This document shows positions 8,107 through 17,570 of a stretch of 64,000 nt of DNA, one piece after another (the stretch's first letter is position 1; each line of letters begins with the position of its first letter). Under the pieces are notes generated by a model, which did not search any database, was not told the origin of the DNA, and saw only the letters and a list, made by a program, of their open reading frames with translations. The stretch is from Acinetobacter sp. ANC 3929 (GTDB lineage Bacteria; Pseudomonadota; Gammaproteobacteria; Pseudomonadales; Moraxellaceae). The stretch covers positions 1-64,000 of the forward strand of contig NZ_KB849998.1 of NCBI RefSeq assembly GCF_000369405.1. Reading direction: 5' to 3'. The translations under genes and the position numbers were made by a program.

Positions 8107-9024
8107 ATGCCTAATTCAAATATTCCAAAAGATGTGGCTGGCAGTCTCACCAGTTTTTTCACCAATATTAACTTTGAGCGGCTTAGCGAAATCGTCGTCG
8201 CCATTATTTTGTGTTTTATCGGCTTCGTGATTGCACGTCTAGTCTCAAACACCTTTATCCGTACCATTGGTAGTCGCTTTAATGCCCATCAACGCCTGTT
8301 ATGGCGTCGAGGTATTTTTTACTTCATCTTCCTGTTGTTCATTATGACCAGCTTAAGAGAAGCAGGTTTTAAACTCAGTGTATTTTTGGGTGCAGCAGGA
8401 ATATTAACCGTCGCGCTGGGTTTTGCTTCTCAAACCTCAGCCAGTAACTTAATCAGTGGTTTATTTTTGATTGGTGAAGGCTCTTTTGAAGTTGGTGATA
8501 CCATTCAGATCACCTTGATTCGCGGTCAAACCATTGAAGGTGAAGTGATCTCAATTGATCTACTCTCCGTTAAGCTTCTGACACTGGACAATGTCTATAT
8601 TCGCTTGCCAAATGAGCAGTTGATCCGAACACCCGTAATGAATCTATCTAAGTATCCAATACGACGTATTCCAATTACACTGGCGATTAACTTCCATGAA
8701 GACATTCACAAAGTTCGACAGGTCTTATTGGATGTTGCTGCCAAGTATCCATTGGTCATGGATGATCCAAAAGCGACGGTCACTGTTACAGCGTTTAGAG
8801 AGTCTTCCATTGAGCTGTTATTTGCGGTGTGGTGCCGTCAGGAAAACTCACTCAAAGTTCGCGATGAAATGCAGGAACGTATTCGTAACGGCTTCCTAGA
8901 AAATGAGATCGAAATTCCTGTACCGAAGATGGGTCTGATTGATCGACCTCTACCATTAGAAAATGATGAAATCGATCAATACGCCAATCAAAAAGAACTG
9001 AAAAGAGATGAGAAAGAAAGATAA
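8107..9024 (+). CDS. Small-conductance mechanosensitive channel, MscS family
   Basis: The 305-residue protein has three hydrophobic segments (about 22-45, 62-82 and 85-115). The third carries the Gly/Ala-rich pore helix GAAGILTVALGFASQTSASN typical of MscS TM3. The beta domain follows (EVGDTIQI, then LPNEQLI), then a charged C-terminal tail. MscS channels open on membrane tension to release solutes during hypo-osmotic shock. GGGG precedes the ATG. The stop codon is directly followed by the stop of the opposing gene, with no intergenic base. Confidence 0.92.
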   Translation: MPNSNIPKDVAGSLTSFFTNINFERLSEIVVAIILCFIGFVIARLVSNTFIRTIGSRFNAHQRLLWRRGIFYFIFLLFIMTSLREAGFKLSVFLGAAGILTVALGFASQTSASNLISGLFLIGEGSFEVGDTIQITLIRGQTIEGEVISIDLLSVKLLTLDNVYIRLPNEQLIRTPVMNLSKYPIRRIPITLAINFHEDIHKVRQVLLDVAAKYPLVMDDPKATVTVTAFRESSIELLFAVWCRQENSLKVRDEMQERIRNGFLENEIEIPVPKMGLIDRPLPLENDEIDQYANQKELKRDEKER

Positions 9025-11889
9025 TTAACTTTCTTTCTTGGGTTCACTTAACGCAGGTGGCAACGGTGCTAGATAAGCAATCACCAGCATCACCGCTCCC
9101 GAGCCAATAAAAGAAATCACACGGGTTAAAGTGCCACTTTGCGATAAATCCAATAACAACAGTTTCGCCACCACGATGCCTAACAACGCTGCACCGACAA
9201 ACCAGATTTGTCGGATGTAGCGACGGCTGGAAAAGGTCATTAGAACGAAGGCCAAGATCACCCACAAGAGCGTCAAACTGAGTTGTACATCCCCATTCGA
9301 CCAAATTGCGGTGCTCCAAAATGGTGTGCCCAGATAATGATGCATGGCACGGACCACCACACTACTCAGTACCAACAGGCCAATTAAAATAGTTGTCACT
9401 TTAAAACCCCATTCCATCGAACGCTCAGCACTAAAGTCATGATGATAAATGATCCAAATCAGACCAAAGAACATCACTAAAGACAGAAGATCAGTCAGAT
9501 TAAGCAGCGGTAGAAAATAATATTGCTGCGCAGAATACGGATCAAGACTGACCAATAGCAACCAAAATAGCGTTAAACACCAGATCGGTAACTGATGCAG
9601 CAATTCGGTTTTATGCGATATGAATCGCCAAATACTATAAATCGCGGGAATAATCGCAAGTGCTGCAATTGGCATGATTGGAAAAATAGCCAAACCAATA
9701 CTGGCGAGGCTGAGCCAAAGCAACGTAGACCACGGCATAACAAATGCTTTAGATGTGTGAGCACTCAAACTGATCAGTATCAAAGTAATCACAATAGATG
9801 CCACTGCAAATGTCACTTGATTTAAACTGCTTGACCAATGCCAAACCACATAAACATTTTGCGCAAAACTTTCGCCATAAAGTAAAGCTAACAAACTACC
9901 CAATAAGATGAGTTGTACATTACCCCACTGCAATCGTGATTTCACATGCACTGCTAGACTAAACAACGCCAGTAGTATTGCAGCAATTGCCAGATAAGGA
10001 CTCAGCCCATGTTGTTGCCACTGCATGAATTCAACACCTGCAATCGCTCCTGAATATAGCCCAAGTGCTAAAAATACGCCGCTTAACATCCGCGCACTGA
10101 AATATTTCTCAACCGCTTGATAGTGCAATAAATAGAAGGCAGAAATAAATTGAGCCAAGGCATAAATCAGAGTACTAAGAATTGGGAAATGATCGTTTGA
10201 CCAGACTTGGAAAAGTAAGGCCACCGAACTAAGTAAGACCAAGGCGACGCCAATATATCGACTTAAACGGTATCGCTCAGTAACACCCCAAACAATTAAT
10301 GCAGTTCCCTGAATCACCCAACCCGTTGAGGTCCAATGTGCACCTTTGGCCAATGGGAAAATTAATGCGACAAACACCACCGCAAGGATAAAGAAACTTT
10401 TGGCTAAAATTGAAAGTTGTGGATGCTGACGCTTAATCCAAATATTGAGACTGATATAAACAATCGCGAGAGCAACCGCGCCCCAAGTGAGTGCTGTGGT
10501 CGAGTTATGCATCAAATAAGCATGTAAGGAAAAGCCTAGCACCGGCACACTAAAGATCAGCCCGACATCTAAAATAGGCTGTAAACGAGCTGACTTCTGA
10601 TCTATTTGCTGCTGCTCATTCTGAGCACGCAACATCAACTGGCTATAACGAATACTGAGCCAGATGAATAAAGCCATATGCAACCACAGGATCATATCCA
10701 AGGTATCAAACTGTGATGTTTTTGCGTAAATCCCAATGGTCGAACCACCAATAAACATGGTGGCAAAAAATGCAATTTGATGCAGGATTTTCCAAGGTTG
10801 AATAAAGTTCAACGCTGCCACGGCCAAGTTAATCACAAAGTAATAACCAAACAAGAAAATCACATCAGGATGATTTTGTGGAATCACCAGTGGAGCTAGA
10901 TAGGCCATGCTCAATGCCAGCATAGCCAAATACAAGGCCCGTTGCTTTAAGCTTAGATAAACCGTCGCCAATAATAAAATGACAAACAGCATACTGGCGG
11001 TGCTCAAACTGGCAATCACTGCAAAATGATGTGAAAAAATCAAGGTTAAGAAGACCACCGCCAGCCCTACACCTTGTAGAGCGACTGCAAATAATTGATT
11101 TTTCTTTTGTAATAAATATCCTGCGACCGTGGTGATAACGCCTGCAATCGCAATAAAACCCAGTTTCACGCCTAGGCTGAGTTGCCAGTGCTCACTGGCA
11201 AAACGTAATAATAAAATCACACCAACCATTAATATGGCGACAGCAACACGGAGAATCGGATTGCCGTGCATCATCCAGTCCAGTGCAGGCTGCCACCAAG
11301 CAGGTGTTTGCAGCTGAGTTAAATTGGGTAAGTGTACAGGGGTAGGATCAATTGAATGCTGTGAAGATTCAGGTTTAGCCTGCATCCAAGCAGGTTGTTG
11401 TTCTAAGCAAGAAACGTTTGAAGCTGTCGTTTCAACGAATTCAATAGATTCTTCAGTACTTGGAGCCTGTTGTTGAGCTTGAATTGAAATATCTGAGTCT
11501 AGTGATTGAGTGGCATATTGCTCTAAACGCAATAATCGAGTCTGAAAGGCACTGATCGTTTGAATCAGGCACAAGAGCAATACCAATAAAGCGCCACCTG
11601 CGAGCCACATCCATGTATTGGCATAGGCAAATAGCGCAACGAGTGCCGCGCCATATATCACAATTTTTTGTACGCCAAGGCCAGCCCCCACTGCAAAATA
11701 GCTTGGTGCTGCTTGTTCTAGTTGAAGCAAACGCTGATGAATTTCAGACAGGATGTGCACAATAACAACGGTCAAACCAATTGTAGCGGCAACAATTGTC
11801 CCTTGCCATTTAAAGGCAATTGCACAAGCGAGCAATATCGTCAGCGCGATTAGAACAATGACAATTCCCTGTTTGTCTTTTTTATACAT
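9025..11889 (-). CDS. Large polytopic membrane protein, DUF2339 type
   Basis: The 954-residue protein consists mostly of hydrophobic helices: two at the N-terminus, a soluble stretch of about 95 residues (roughly 110-205), then a nearly continuous array of more than twenty membrane segments. This architecture matches DUF2339, whose function is unknown. Two lines of soft inference (envelope maintenance, or transport of a lipid-linked substrate) cannot be decided here. It is monocistronic, with its own start at 11889, and its stop abuts the mscS stop, so read-through antisense transcription of either gene is likely. Confidence 0.85.
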   Translation of the reverse strand: MYKKDKQGIVIVLIALTILLACAIAFKWQGTIVAATIGLTVVIVHILSEIHQRLLQLEQAAPSYFAVGAGLGVQKIVIYGAALVALFAYANTWMWLAGGALLVLLLCLIQTISAFQTRLLRLEQYATQSLDSDISIQAQQQAPSTEESIEFVETTASNVSCLEQQPAWMQAKPESSQHSIDPTPVHLPNLTQLQTPAWWQPALDWMMHGNPILRVAVAILMVGVILLLRFASEHWQLSLGVKLGFIAIAGVITTVAGYLLQKKNQLFAVALQGVGLAVVFLTLIFSHHFAVIASLSTASMLFVILLLATVYLSLKQRALYLAMLALSMAYLAPLVIPQNHPDVIFLFGYYFVINLAVAALNFIQPWKILHQIAFFATMFIGGSTIGIYAKTSQFDTLDMILWLHMALFIWLSIRYSQLMLRAQNEQQQIDQKSARLQPILDVGLIFSVPVLGFSLHAYLMHNSTTALTWGAVALAIVYISLNIWIKRQHPQLSILAKSFFILAVVFVALIFPLAKGAHWTSTGWVIQGTALIVWGVTERYRLSRYIGVALVLLSSVALLFQVWSNDHFPILSTLIYALAQFISAFYLLHYQAVEKYFSARMLSGVFLALGLYSGAIAGVEFMQWQQHGLSPYLAIAAILLALFSLAVHVKSRLQWGNVQLILLGSLLALLYGESFAQNVYVVWHWSSSLNQVTFAVASIVITLILISLSAHTSKAFVMPWSTLLWLSLASIGLAIFPIMPIAALAIIPAIYSIWRFISHKTELLHQLPIWCLTLFWLLLVSLDPYSAQQYYFLPLLNLTDLLSLVMFFGLIWIIYHHDFSAERSMEWGFKVTTILIGLLVLSSVVVRAMHHYLGTPFWSTAIWSNGDVQLSLTLLWVILAFVLMTFSSRRYIRQIWFVGAALLGIVVAKLLLLDLSQSGTLTRVISFIGSGAVMLVIAYLAPLPPALSEPKKES

Positions 11890-12077
11890 AGACTTATATC
11901 AATTCTGACAGCTTCATTGCAGTCATATTACTTGATCACTAGTTCAGCAGGTAATGTTACATACAAAATACTGCAAATTTTCAACGACACAGCTAGCCGT
12001 ACTCTTCCACGTTCAAATAAGACAGCCACGGCTTTTTCACGTAAAATACCAGCTAATTTATAATTAGGATTTGCGCA

Positions 12078-14843
12078 ATGCCACCTTTTGTCTTGGTTGA
12101 CGGGTCTTATTTCTTATTTCGTGCTTTTCACGCTTTACCACCATTAACCACGTCTACAGGCTTACATACCAATGCAATACGTGGTGCAATTTCAGCAATC
12201 CAAAAACTGATGCGTCGCACTCAGCCGACTCACATGGCTGTGATTTTTGATACCCCCGAGCCAACCTTTCGTCACAAGTTATCGCCGATCTATAAAGGTG
12301 ATCGCCCTAGTATGCCTGAGGAATTATCTCAACAGATTCCTTATCTACATGCGTTGATTAGAGCACAAGGTATTCCTTTATATTATCTCGCTGGTGCGGA
12401 AGCGGATGACATCATTGGGACGTTAACCAAACGTGCCTTGGCAGAAGGTCATCATGTCCTCATCTCGACAGGTGACAAAGATATGGCGCAGTTGGTTAAT
12501 GAACATGTCAAACTCGAAGACAGTTTTAAAGAACGTGTTTTAGATGAAGCAGGTGTTTTTGAAAAGTTCGGTGTACATCCAAATCAAATCATCGATTATC
12601 TTACCCTGATGGGCGATGCTTCTGACGGTATTATGGGCGTTCCAGGAGTTGGCGCAAAGACAGCGGCGAAGCTGTTAAATGAATACGGTACATTGGATAA
12701 TATTATTGCCAATGCCGATCAGCTCAAAGGTAAACTCAGCCAGAATATTAAAGATAATGTAGACAACATCAAAGTTGACCATCAACTTGCCAGTATTGTC
12801 TGTGACCTTGATCTCGCCTTAGATTGGCATGACCTGAAACTGTCCAATCCAAATGTAGATCAGTTACGTAATCTGTATACTGAATTAGAATTCCGTAATC
12901 AGTTGCAATCGCTCGATCATCCAAATAATCCGAATAGTTCAGCTTATCAACAAACCTCTCAAAGTATTGCCAAAGCTGAGCAAAAACCTGAGCAAGTGGT
13001 AGTTGAAGATCATGCCAGCCTGACCAGTCAAGATGATCAATTGGGCACAGCCACCTATCATACTGTGCTGAGCCAGCAAGATTGGGATGCTTTATTGCAA
13101 CGTATGCAGCAAGCCGATCATTTTGCGATTGATACAGAAACCACCAATTTAGATTATCGAGTGGCTGAATTGGTCGGTTTCTCAGTCGCTTTTGATGCCA
13201 ACGATGCCTATTACGTCCCTGTTGCACATGATTATGAAGGTGCACCTGAACAACTCAATCGTGAACAACTGCTCGCTCAAATCAAACCGATTCTTGAAAA
13301 TGAACAGGTCAAGAAAATTGGTCATCATTTAAAATATGATGCGCATATCTTTGCCAATCACGGTATCACGATTCAAGGCTGGTATTTCGACACCATGCTC
13401 GCGTCATATGTATTGAATGCTGCTGCGACGCGACATGGTATGGATGATGTTGCTCGTCTCTATCTCAGTCATTTAACCACGACCTTTGAACAGATCGCAG
13501 GTAAAGGTGCAAAGCAAAAAACCTTTAATCAAATTGAGCTTGAAGTTGCAGCACATTATGCCGCTGAAGATGCACATGTCACTTATCGCTTGTATGAGGT
13601 ACTCGCTGCGAAATTAAAAAGCTCTCCTGAACTGGTCAATATTCTACATAATATTGAAATGCCGGTTGCCCGTGTCCTCACGGGCATGGAAGAAGATGGC
13701 ATTAAGCTCGACCATCAATTCCTCGATCAACTCAGTGTCGAGTTCTCAGAAACCATTCAAACGCTTGAAACTCAAGCAGCGGAACTAGCAGGTGAAGCCT
13801 TTAATGTTGCCTCACCAAAGCAAGTCGGTGAAGTCCTGTTTGAAAAGCTAGGACTTAAAGGTGGTAAGAAAACTGCAACAGGTCAATACAGTACCAGTGA
13901 AAGTATTTTAGAGAAAATCGAACATCCGTTGGCTGAAGTCATCTTGGAACATCGTGGCTTGGCAAAACTCAAAAACACCTACACCGATCGCCTGATTGAA
14001 CAATCGCATGACACGACACATCGTGTGCATACCAGCTATCATCAGGCCTTGACTGCAACAGGTCGTTTGTCTTCAACCGATCCAAACCTACAGAACATTC
14101 CAATCCGTACCCCGATTGGGCGTCAAATTCGTAAAGCCTTTATCGCACCTGAAGGTCGCATATTATTGGCAGCCGATTACTCGCAAATCGAATTGCGTTT
14201 GATGGCACATTTCTCTCAAGATGATGCGTTAGTGCATGCCTTCCAACAAGGTCAGGATGTACACCGTCGTACCGCTTCTGAGGTACTAGGTATTGATATT
14301 GAAGATGTGACCAATGACCAACGTCGCCAAGCCAAAGCCGTTAACTTTGGTCTGCTGTATGGGATGTCTGAATTTGGCTTAACACGTCAGCTCGGCTTTA
14401 CGCGTGAAGAGTCACGTAGCTATATCGCACGTTACTTCCAGCGTTATCCAGGCGTATTGGACTATATGGAACGCACCCGTCAGATTGCACGTGAACAAGG
14501 CTTTGTGGAAACCATTTTAGGTCGTCGTTTATATACACCCGACATTATGGCCAGCAATAAAATGATCAAACAAGCGGCTGAACGTGCGGCAATCAATGCA
14601 CCTTTACAAGGCAGTGCGGCAGATATTATTAAGCTTGCCATGATTGCAGTCGATAAAATGCTACCTAAAGATCAGGCCAAGCTGTTATTACAGGTGCACG
14701 ATGAACTTGTATTTGAAGCGGATGCTGCGATTGCGGATGAACTGTCAAAACAAATTGCTGAAGTGATGCAATCTGTATTGCAAATTTCTGTGCCATTTGT
14801 GGTAGAAGTCGGTCAAGGACTAAACTGGGACGCTGCGCACTAA
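12078..14843 (+). CDS. polA: DNA polymerase I
   Basis: PolA fills gaps and removes RNA primers during replication and repair. The 921-residue product has all three domains. The 5'-3' exonuclease occupies about 1-290 (VDGSYFLFRAFHAL, then the helix-hairpin-helix GVPGVGAKTA). The proofreading exonuclease is intact, with Asp352 and Glu354 in DTETTN. The polymerase domain has motif A (DYSQIELR), the O-helix region RRQAKAVNFGLLYG and motif C (QVHDELVFE). Unlike Taq PolI the proofreading site is conserved. The start ATG at 12078 gives the canonical MPPFVLVDGSYF start. Confidence 0.98.
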   Translation: MPPFVLVDGSYFLFRAFHALPPLTTSTGLHTNAIRGAISAIQKLMRRTQPTHMAVIFDTPEPTFRHKLSPIYKGDRPSMPEELSQQIPYLHALIRAQGIPLYYLAGAEADDIIGTLTKRALAEGHHVLISTGDKDMAQLVNEHVKLEDSFKERVLDEAGVFEKFGVHPNQIIDYLTLMGDASDGIMGVPGVGAKTAAKLLNEYGTLDNIIANADQLKGKLSQNIKDNVDNIKVDHQLASIVCDLDLALDWHDLKLSNPNVDQLRNLYTELEFRNQLQSLDHPNNPNSSAYQQTSQSIAKAEQKPEQVVVEDHASLTSQDDQLGTATYHTVLSQQDWDALLQRMQQADHFAIDTETTNLDYRVAELVGFSVAFDANDAYYVPVAHDYEGAPEQLNREQLLAQIKPILENEQVKKIGHHLKYDAHIFANHGITIQGWYFDTMLASYVLNAAATRHGMDDVARLYLSHLTTTFEQIAGKGAKQKTFNQIELEVAAHYAAEDAHVTYRLYEVLAAKLKSSPELVNILHNIEMPVARVLTGMEEDGIKLDHQFLDQLSVEFSETIQTLETQAAELAGEAFNVASPKQVGEVLFEKLGLKGGKKTATGQYSTSESILEKIEHPLAEVILEHRGLAKLKNTYTDRLIEQSHDTTHRVHTSYHQALTATGRLSSTDPNLQNIPIRTPIGRQIRKAFIAPEGRILLAADYSQIELRLMAHFSQDDALVHAFQQGQDVHRRTASEVLGIDIEDVTNDQRRQAKAVNFGLLYGMSEFGLTRQLGFTREESRSYIARYFQRYPGVLDYMERTRQIAREQGFVETILGRRLYTPDIMASNKMIKQAAERAAINAPLQGSAADIIKLAMIAVDKMLPKDQAKLLLQVHDELVFEADAAIADELSKQIAEVMQSVLQISVPFVVEVGQGLNWDAAH

Positions 14844-14870
14844 GCCAGCCCCACCTCATAAAAATATAAT

Positions 14871-14914
14871 GTTTCTTGCAGACAGGGGATCAACCCCCTG
14901 CGCTACAAGAAAAC
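14871..14914. repeat. REP-like compound palindrome downstream of polA
   Basis: An outer pair TTTCTTG/CAAGAAA (14872-14878, 14906-14912) encloses an inner pair CAGGGG/CCCCTG (14883-14888, 14895-14900), separated by unequal bulges. There is no T-run, so a plain terminator is less likely. The form resembles a repetitive extragenic palindrome; copy number elsewhere cannot be judged from this window. Confidence 0.55.
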
Positions 14915-14969
14915 TGAAAATAAAGAATATCTTATAAAAATTAATTCGCATAGGAGAAAGGAATGCAAT

Positions 14970-16100
14970 ATGTCCTTTAATCAAGTTCAATTTAACCGCT
15001 TTCACTCTATTGATTCATTACGCTGTATTTCAATTTTCTTAGTCTTACTGCATCACTTCAATATTCCTTATAAGCTCTTTGACACCTCGATCAATTTTCA
15101 GGTTTTGGGTGAAAACATCACCACGCTTTTAGCCCGAAATGGTAACTATGGTGTCACCATGTTCTTTGTGATCTCTGGTTATCTCATCACATCACACACC
15201 ATCAAACGCTGGGGTGCATTACACCAGATCAATACTCGGGACTTTTATATCTCACGATTTGCGCGCATCATGCCCACCTTGATCTTGCTGATCTGTTTGG
15301 TTAATTTTTTAGCTGCTTTTGATCTAAAACCCTTTATGACACAAGCCCCTAATGGCATTGTGGTGGCTCAGTCAACCGTCAATCTTGCAGCACTGACCTT
15401 TTGGATGAACATCCTAATTATCAAGAATGGTTGGGTCAACTATGCGCTTGGCGTGTTATGGTCTTTATCTGTGGAAGAGGTTTTCTATCTACTTTTCCCT
15501 CTCACAGCACTGCTATTTAAGAAAAAGTCCTACTTTCTATTTGTCTGTTTCGCGCTGATTGTATTTGCACCTTATTTTAGATATTTACATTATGGTGAGG
15601 AAAGTGGCGCCTACTTATATCATTACTTTTCTAGTTTTGATGGCATTGCCTTTGGCTGTATTGCAGCACTCATTGCACCGCTATTTAAGTTGCAAACCAA
15701 AATCTGGTTAGGTCTGAAATACCTTGCGATTGCGACCATGTTTATCATTTATTTTTCTGCACCGATCAAAGAAAACTGTGTCTGGGGAGTCAGCCTATTT
15801 GCGCTTGCAACAGCCATCGTTATTGTTGCAAATGTAGCAAATGAACAGGCAGGTATGCTGCAGCAACGCTTTCAATTGCTACAAAACATCGGTAAGAACA
15901 GTTATGAAATTTATTTATTCCATCTCATTATTTTAGGTTTTTTTAAACTGTTTTATACGCCAGCAATCACCGAGGGAAATATTAAACTGGTCTTATTATT
16001 GATCTATTTCATCCTTGCGCTTGGAGTGGGTGCTTTCATTGCACGCTACTTCTCCAATCCGTTAAATCGAGTCATACGACAACGTTTAATCAAGAAATAA
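14970..16100 (+). CDS. Membrane acyltransferase, acyltransferase-3 (OafA/YrhL) family
   Basis: The 376-residue integral membrane protein has about ten helices and the family motifs: LLHHF near residue 28 with the catalytic-type histidine, FFVISGYLI near 68-76, and the SRFARIMPT arginine segment. Such enzymes O-acylate envelope or surface polysaccharides from acyl-CoA. No polysaccharide locus lies beside it, so the acceptor is unknown. It lacks the C-terminal SGNH domain of some OafA proteins. A terminator follows at once. Confidence 0.88.
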   Translation: MSFNQVQFNRFHSIDSLRCISIFLVLLHHFNIPYKLFDTSINFQVLGENITTLLARNGNYGVTMFFVISGYLITSHTIKRWGALHQINTRDFYISRFARIMPTLILLICLVNFLAAFDLKPFMTQAPNGIVVAQSTVNLAALTFWMNILIIKNGWVNYALGVLWSLSVEEVFYLLFPLTALLFKKKSYFLFVCFALIVFAPYFRYLHYGEESGAYLYHYFSSFDGIAFGCIAALIAPLFKLQTKIWLGLKYLAIATMFIIYFSAPIKENCVWGVSLFALATAIVIVANVANEQAGMLQQRFQLLQNIGKNSYEIYLFHLIILGFFKLFYTPAITEGNIKLVLLLIYFILALGVGAFIARYFSNPLNRVIRQRLIKK

Positions 16101-16127
16101 AAAATGGGCATCACGCCCATTTTTTAT
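16098..16127. terminator. Bidirectional terminator between acyltransferase gene and yggT
   Basis: AAATGGGC pairs with GCCCATTT around a 5-base loop, with an A-run before and a T-run after. Confidence 0.85.
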
Positions 16128-16141
16128 TGAATCAAACTTGC

Positions 16142-16711
16142 TTAAAGGCCCGTTAATAGTACCTTAGCTGCTTCATTCATTAAGATTTCAGCCACATATA
16201 GAGCCAAAAATGCCAAAATTGGAGAGAGATCAATCATCCCCATATTGGGTAATAAACGACGGAAAGGAGCAAGTAAAGGCTCAGCAAGTTCCTGAATCAC
16301 TTCGATATAAGGTGAGCGCGACTGTGTAAACATCACCACCCAACTTAAAATGATCGTTGCAAAAATCAAATAACGACAGAAACGAATCAAGTCTTGAATC
16401 ATGGTCACAAATGTCGTGATCACCAGATACACGGCACTATGCGGCATCTGTCCAGACAAATACATCAAGCCGAACATTTTCAGTAAATACAGCACCACTA
16501 ACAAAGCAACAGCCGCTAAATTGACACGCCCCTTGCCCACAGTCGGGAAAATGCGACTAAATAAATCGACAATCTTAGTGGCTTTCACTGTTGAAAGGAC
16601 CACGGGATTGTATGGACTCACTGCCGCCAATTGCATTAGAAAACGGAAAAAGACCAATAAAATTGCAACATTGATCAAAACACCAAAAATTAGCGCAGAA
16701 CTTGCACCCAT
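16142..16711 (-). CDS. yggT: YggT family membrane protein
   Basis: The 189-residue protein contains two YGGT units, each a pair of membrane helices. The second has the motif LAEPLLAPFRRLLPNMG typical of the family. The biochemical role is uncertain. It follows proC by 16 bases, the proC-yggT order seen in many proteobacteria, and is the last gene of the ppx-accA-tilS-proC-yggT run. Confidence 0.88.
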   Translation of the reverse strand: MGASSALIFGVLINVAILLVFFRFLMQLAAVSPYNPVVLSTVKATKIVDLFSRIFPTVGKGRVNLAAVALLVVLYLLKMFGLMYLSGQMPHSAVYLVITTFVTMIQDLIRFCRYLIFATIILSWVVMFTQSRSPYIEVIQELAEPLLAPFRRLLPNMGMIDLSPILAFLALYVAEILMNEAAKVLLTGL

Positions 16712-16727
16712 AATTGTCTTATCCTAC

Positions 16728-17567
16728 TTAAACCGATTTAGTCTTGTCACTCAACTCTTGCGCAAGCTCTTGGCTACGCTTCTGAGCTGCTGCAAGCGCT
16801 GCTTGAATATTTTGTGAAATCTGCGCACGATCAAACACTTCTAAAGCTGCTTGGGTGGTGCCATTTGGAGATGTCACATTTTTACGTAATTCTGCTGGAG
16901 AGTTTGAGCTGGTAATCGCCATTTGCGCAGCACCTAACGCTGTCTGCAAAGTCAATGCCGTCGCGACTTTCTCATCCAAGCCCAAGTTTTTACCTGCACG
17001 AATCATACTCTCCATCAAATAAAAAAAGTATGCAGGGCCAGAACCAGAGACTGCAGTTACTGCATCAATTTGGGCTTCACTCTCTACCCAAATGGTTAAC
17101 CCTGTTGCCGCTAAAATTTGACTGGTTAACTCACGATCTTGAGCATTAACTGCTTCTGATGCATAAATCCCATGTGCACCAGTTTGAACCAATGCCGGTG
17201 TATTTGGCATTACACGCACAACACGTTGACTACCCCCAGTTAAATCTGAAATTGTTTGAATTTCAGCACCCGCAATAATTGAGATCACGAGTTTATCTGA
17301 CAATAAGCCTTTTAATGGTTGTAATACCGTTGCCAACACCTGTGGTTTTACTGCCAACACCACCACATCTGCATGTTGAACTGCTTCAACATTATCGGTT
17401 GTGGTTTGAATTCCTTTTTCTTCTAATATGTGACGAATTTGCTCTACAGGATCAGAAACGGTAATGCGGGTTGTCGGTAAACCGCGAGAAAGCAGCCCAC
17501 CAATCAAGGCTTGCGCCATGTTACCACCGCCAATAAAACAAATATTTTTATTCAATGCTGTCGCCAT
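16728..17567 (-). CDS. proC: Pyrroline-5-carboxylate reductase
   Basis: ProC catalyses the last step of proline synthesis, the NAD(P)H-dependent reduction of 1-pyrroline-5-carboxylate. The 279-residue product has the Rossmann motif FIGGGNMAQALIGGL near the N-terminus and the signature block from SGSGPAYFFYLMES through the TSPNGTT segment near residue 235. Length is typical. It lies 3 bases downstream of tilS and 16 bases upstream of yggT. Confidence 0.97.
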   Translation of the reverse strand: MATALNKNICFIGGGNMAQALIGGLLSRGLPTTRITVSDPVEQIRHILEEKGIQTTTDNVEAVQHADVVVLAVKPQVLATVLQPLKGLLSDKLVISIIAGAEIQTISDLTGGSQRVVRVMPNTPALVQTGAHGIYASEAVNAQDRELTSQILAATGLTIWVESEAQIDAVTAVSGSGPAYFFYLMESMIRAGKNLGLDEKVATALTLQTALGAAQMAITSSNSPAELRKNVTSPNGTTQAALEVFDRAQISQNIQAALAAAQKRSQELAQELSDKTKSV

Positions 17568-17570
17568 GTC

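Noticed and set aside
12769-13245. 158-codon minus-strand open frame inside polA
   Set aside because: Antisense to the well-conserved polA exonuclease region; the residue pattern (His/Gln/Trp-rich) is that of a shadow frame.
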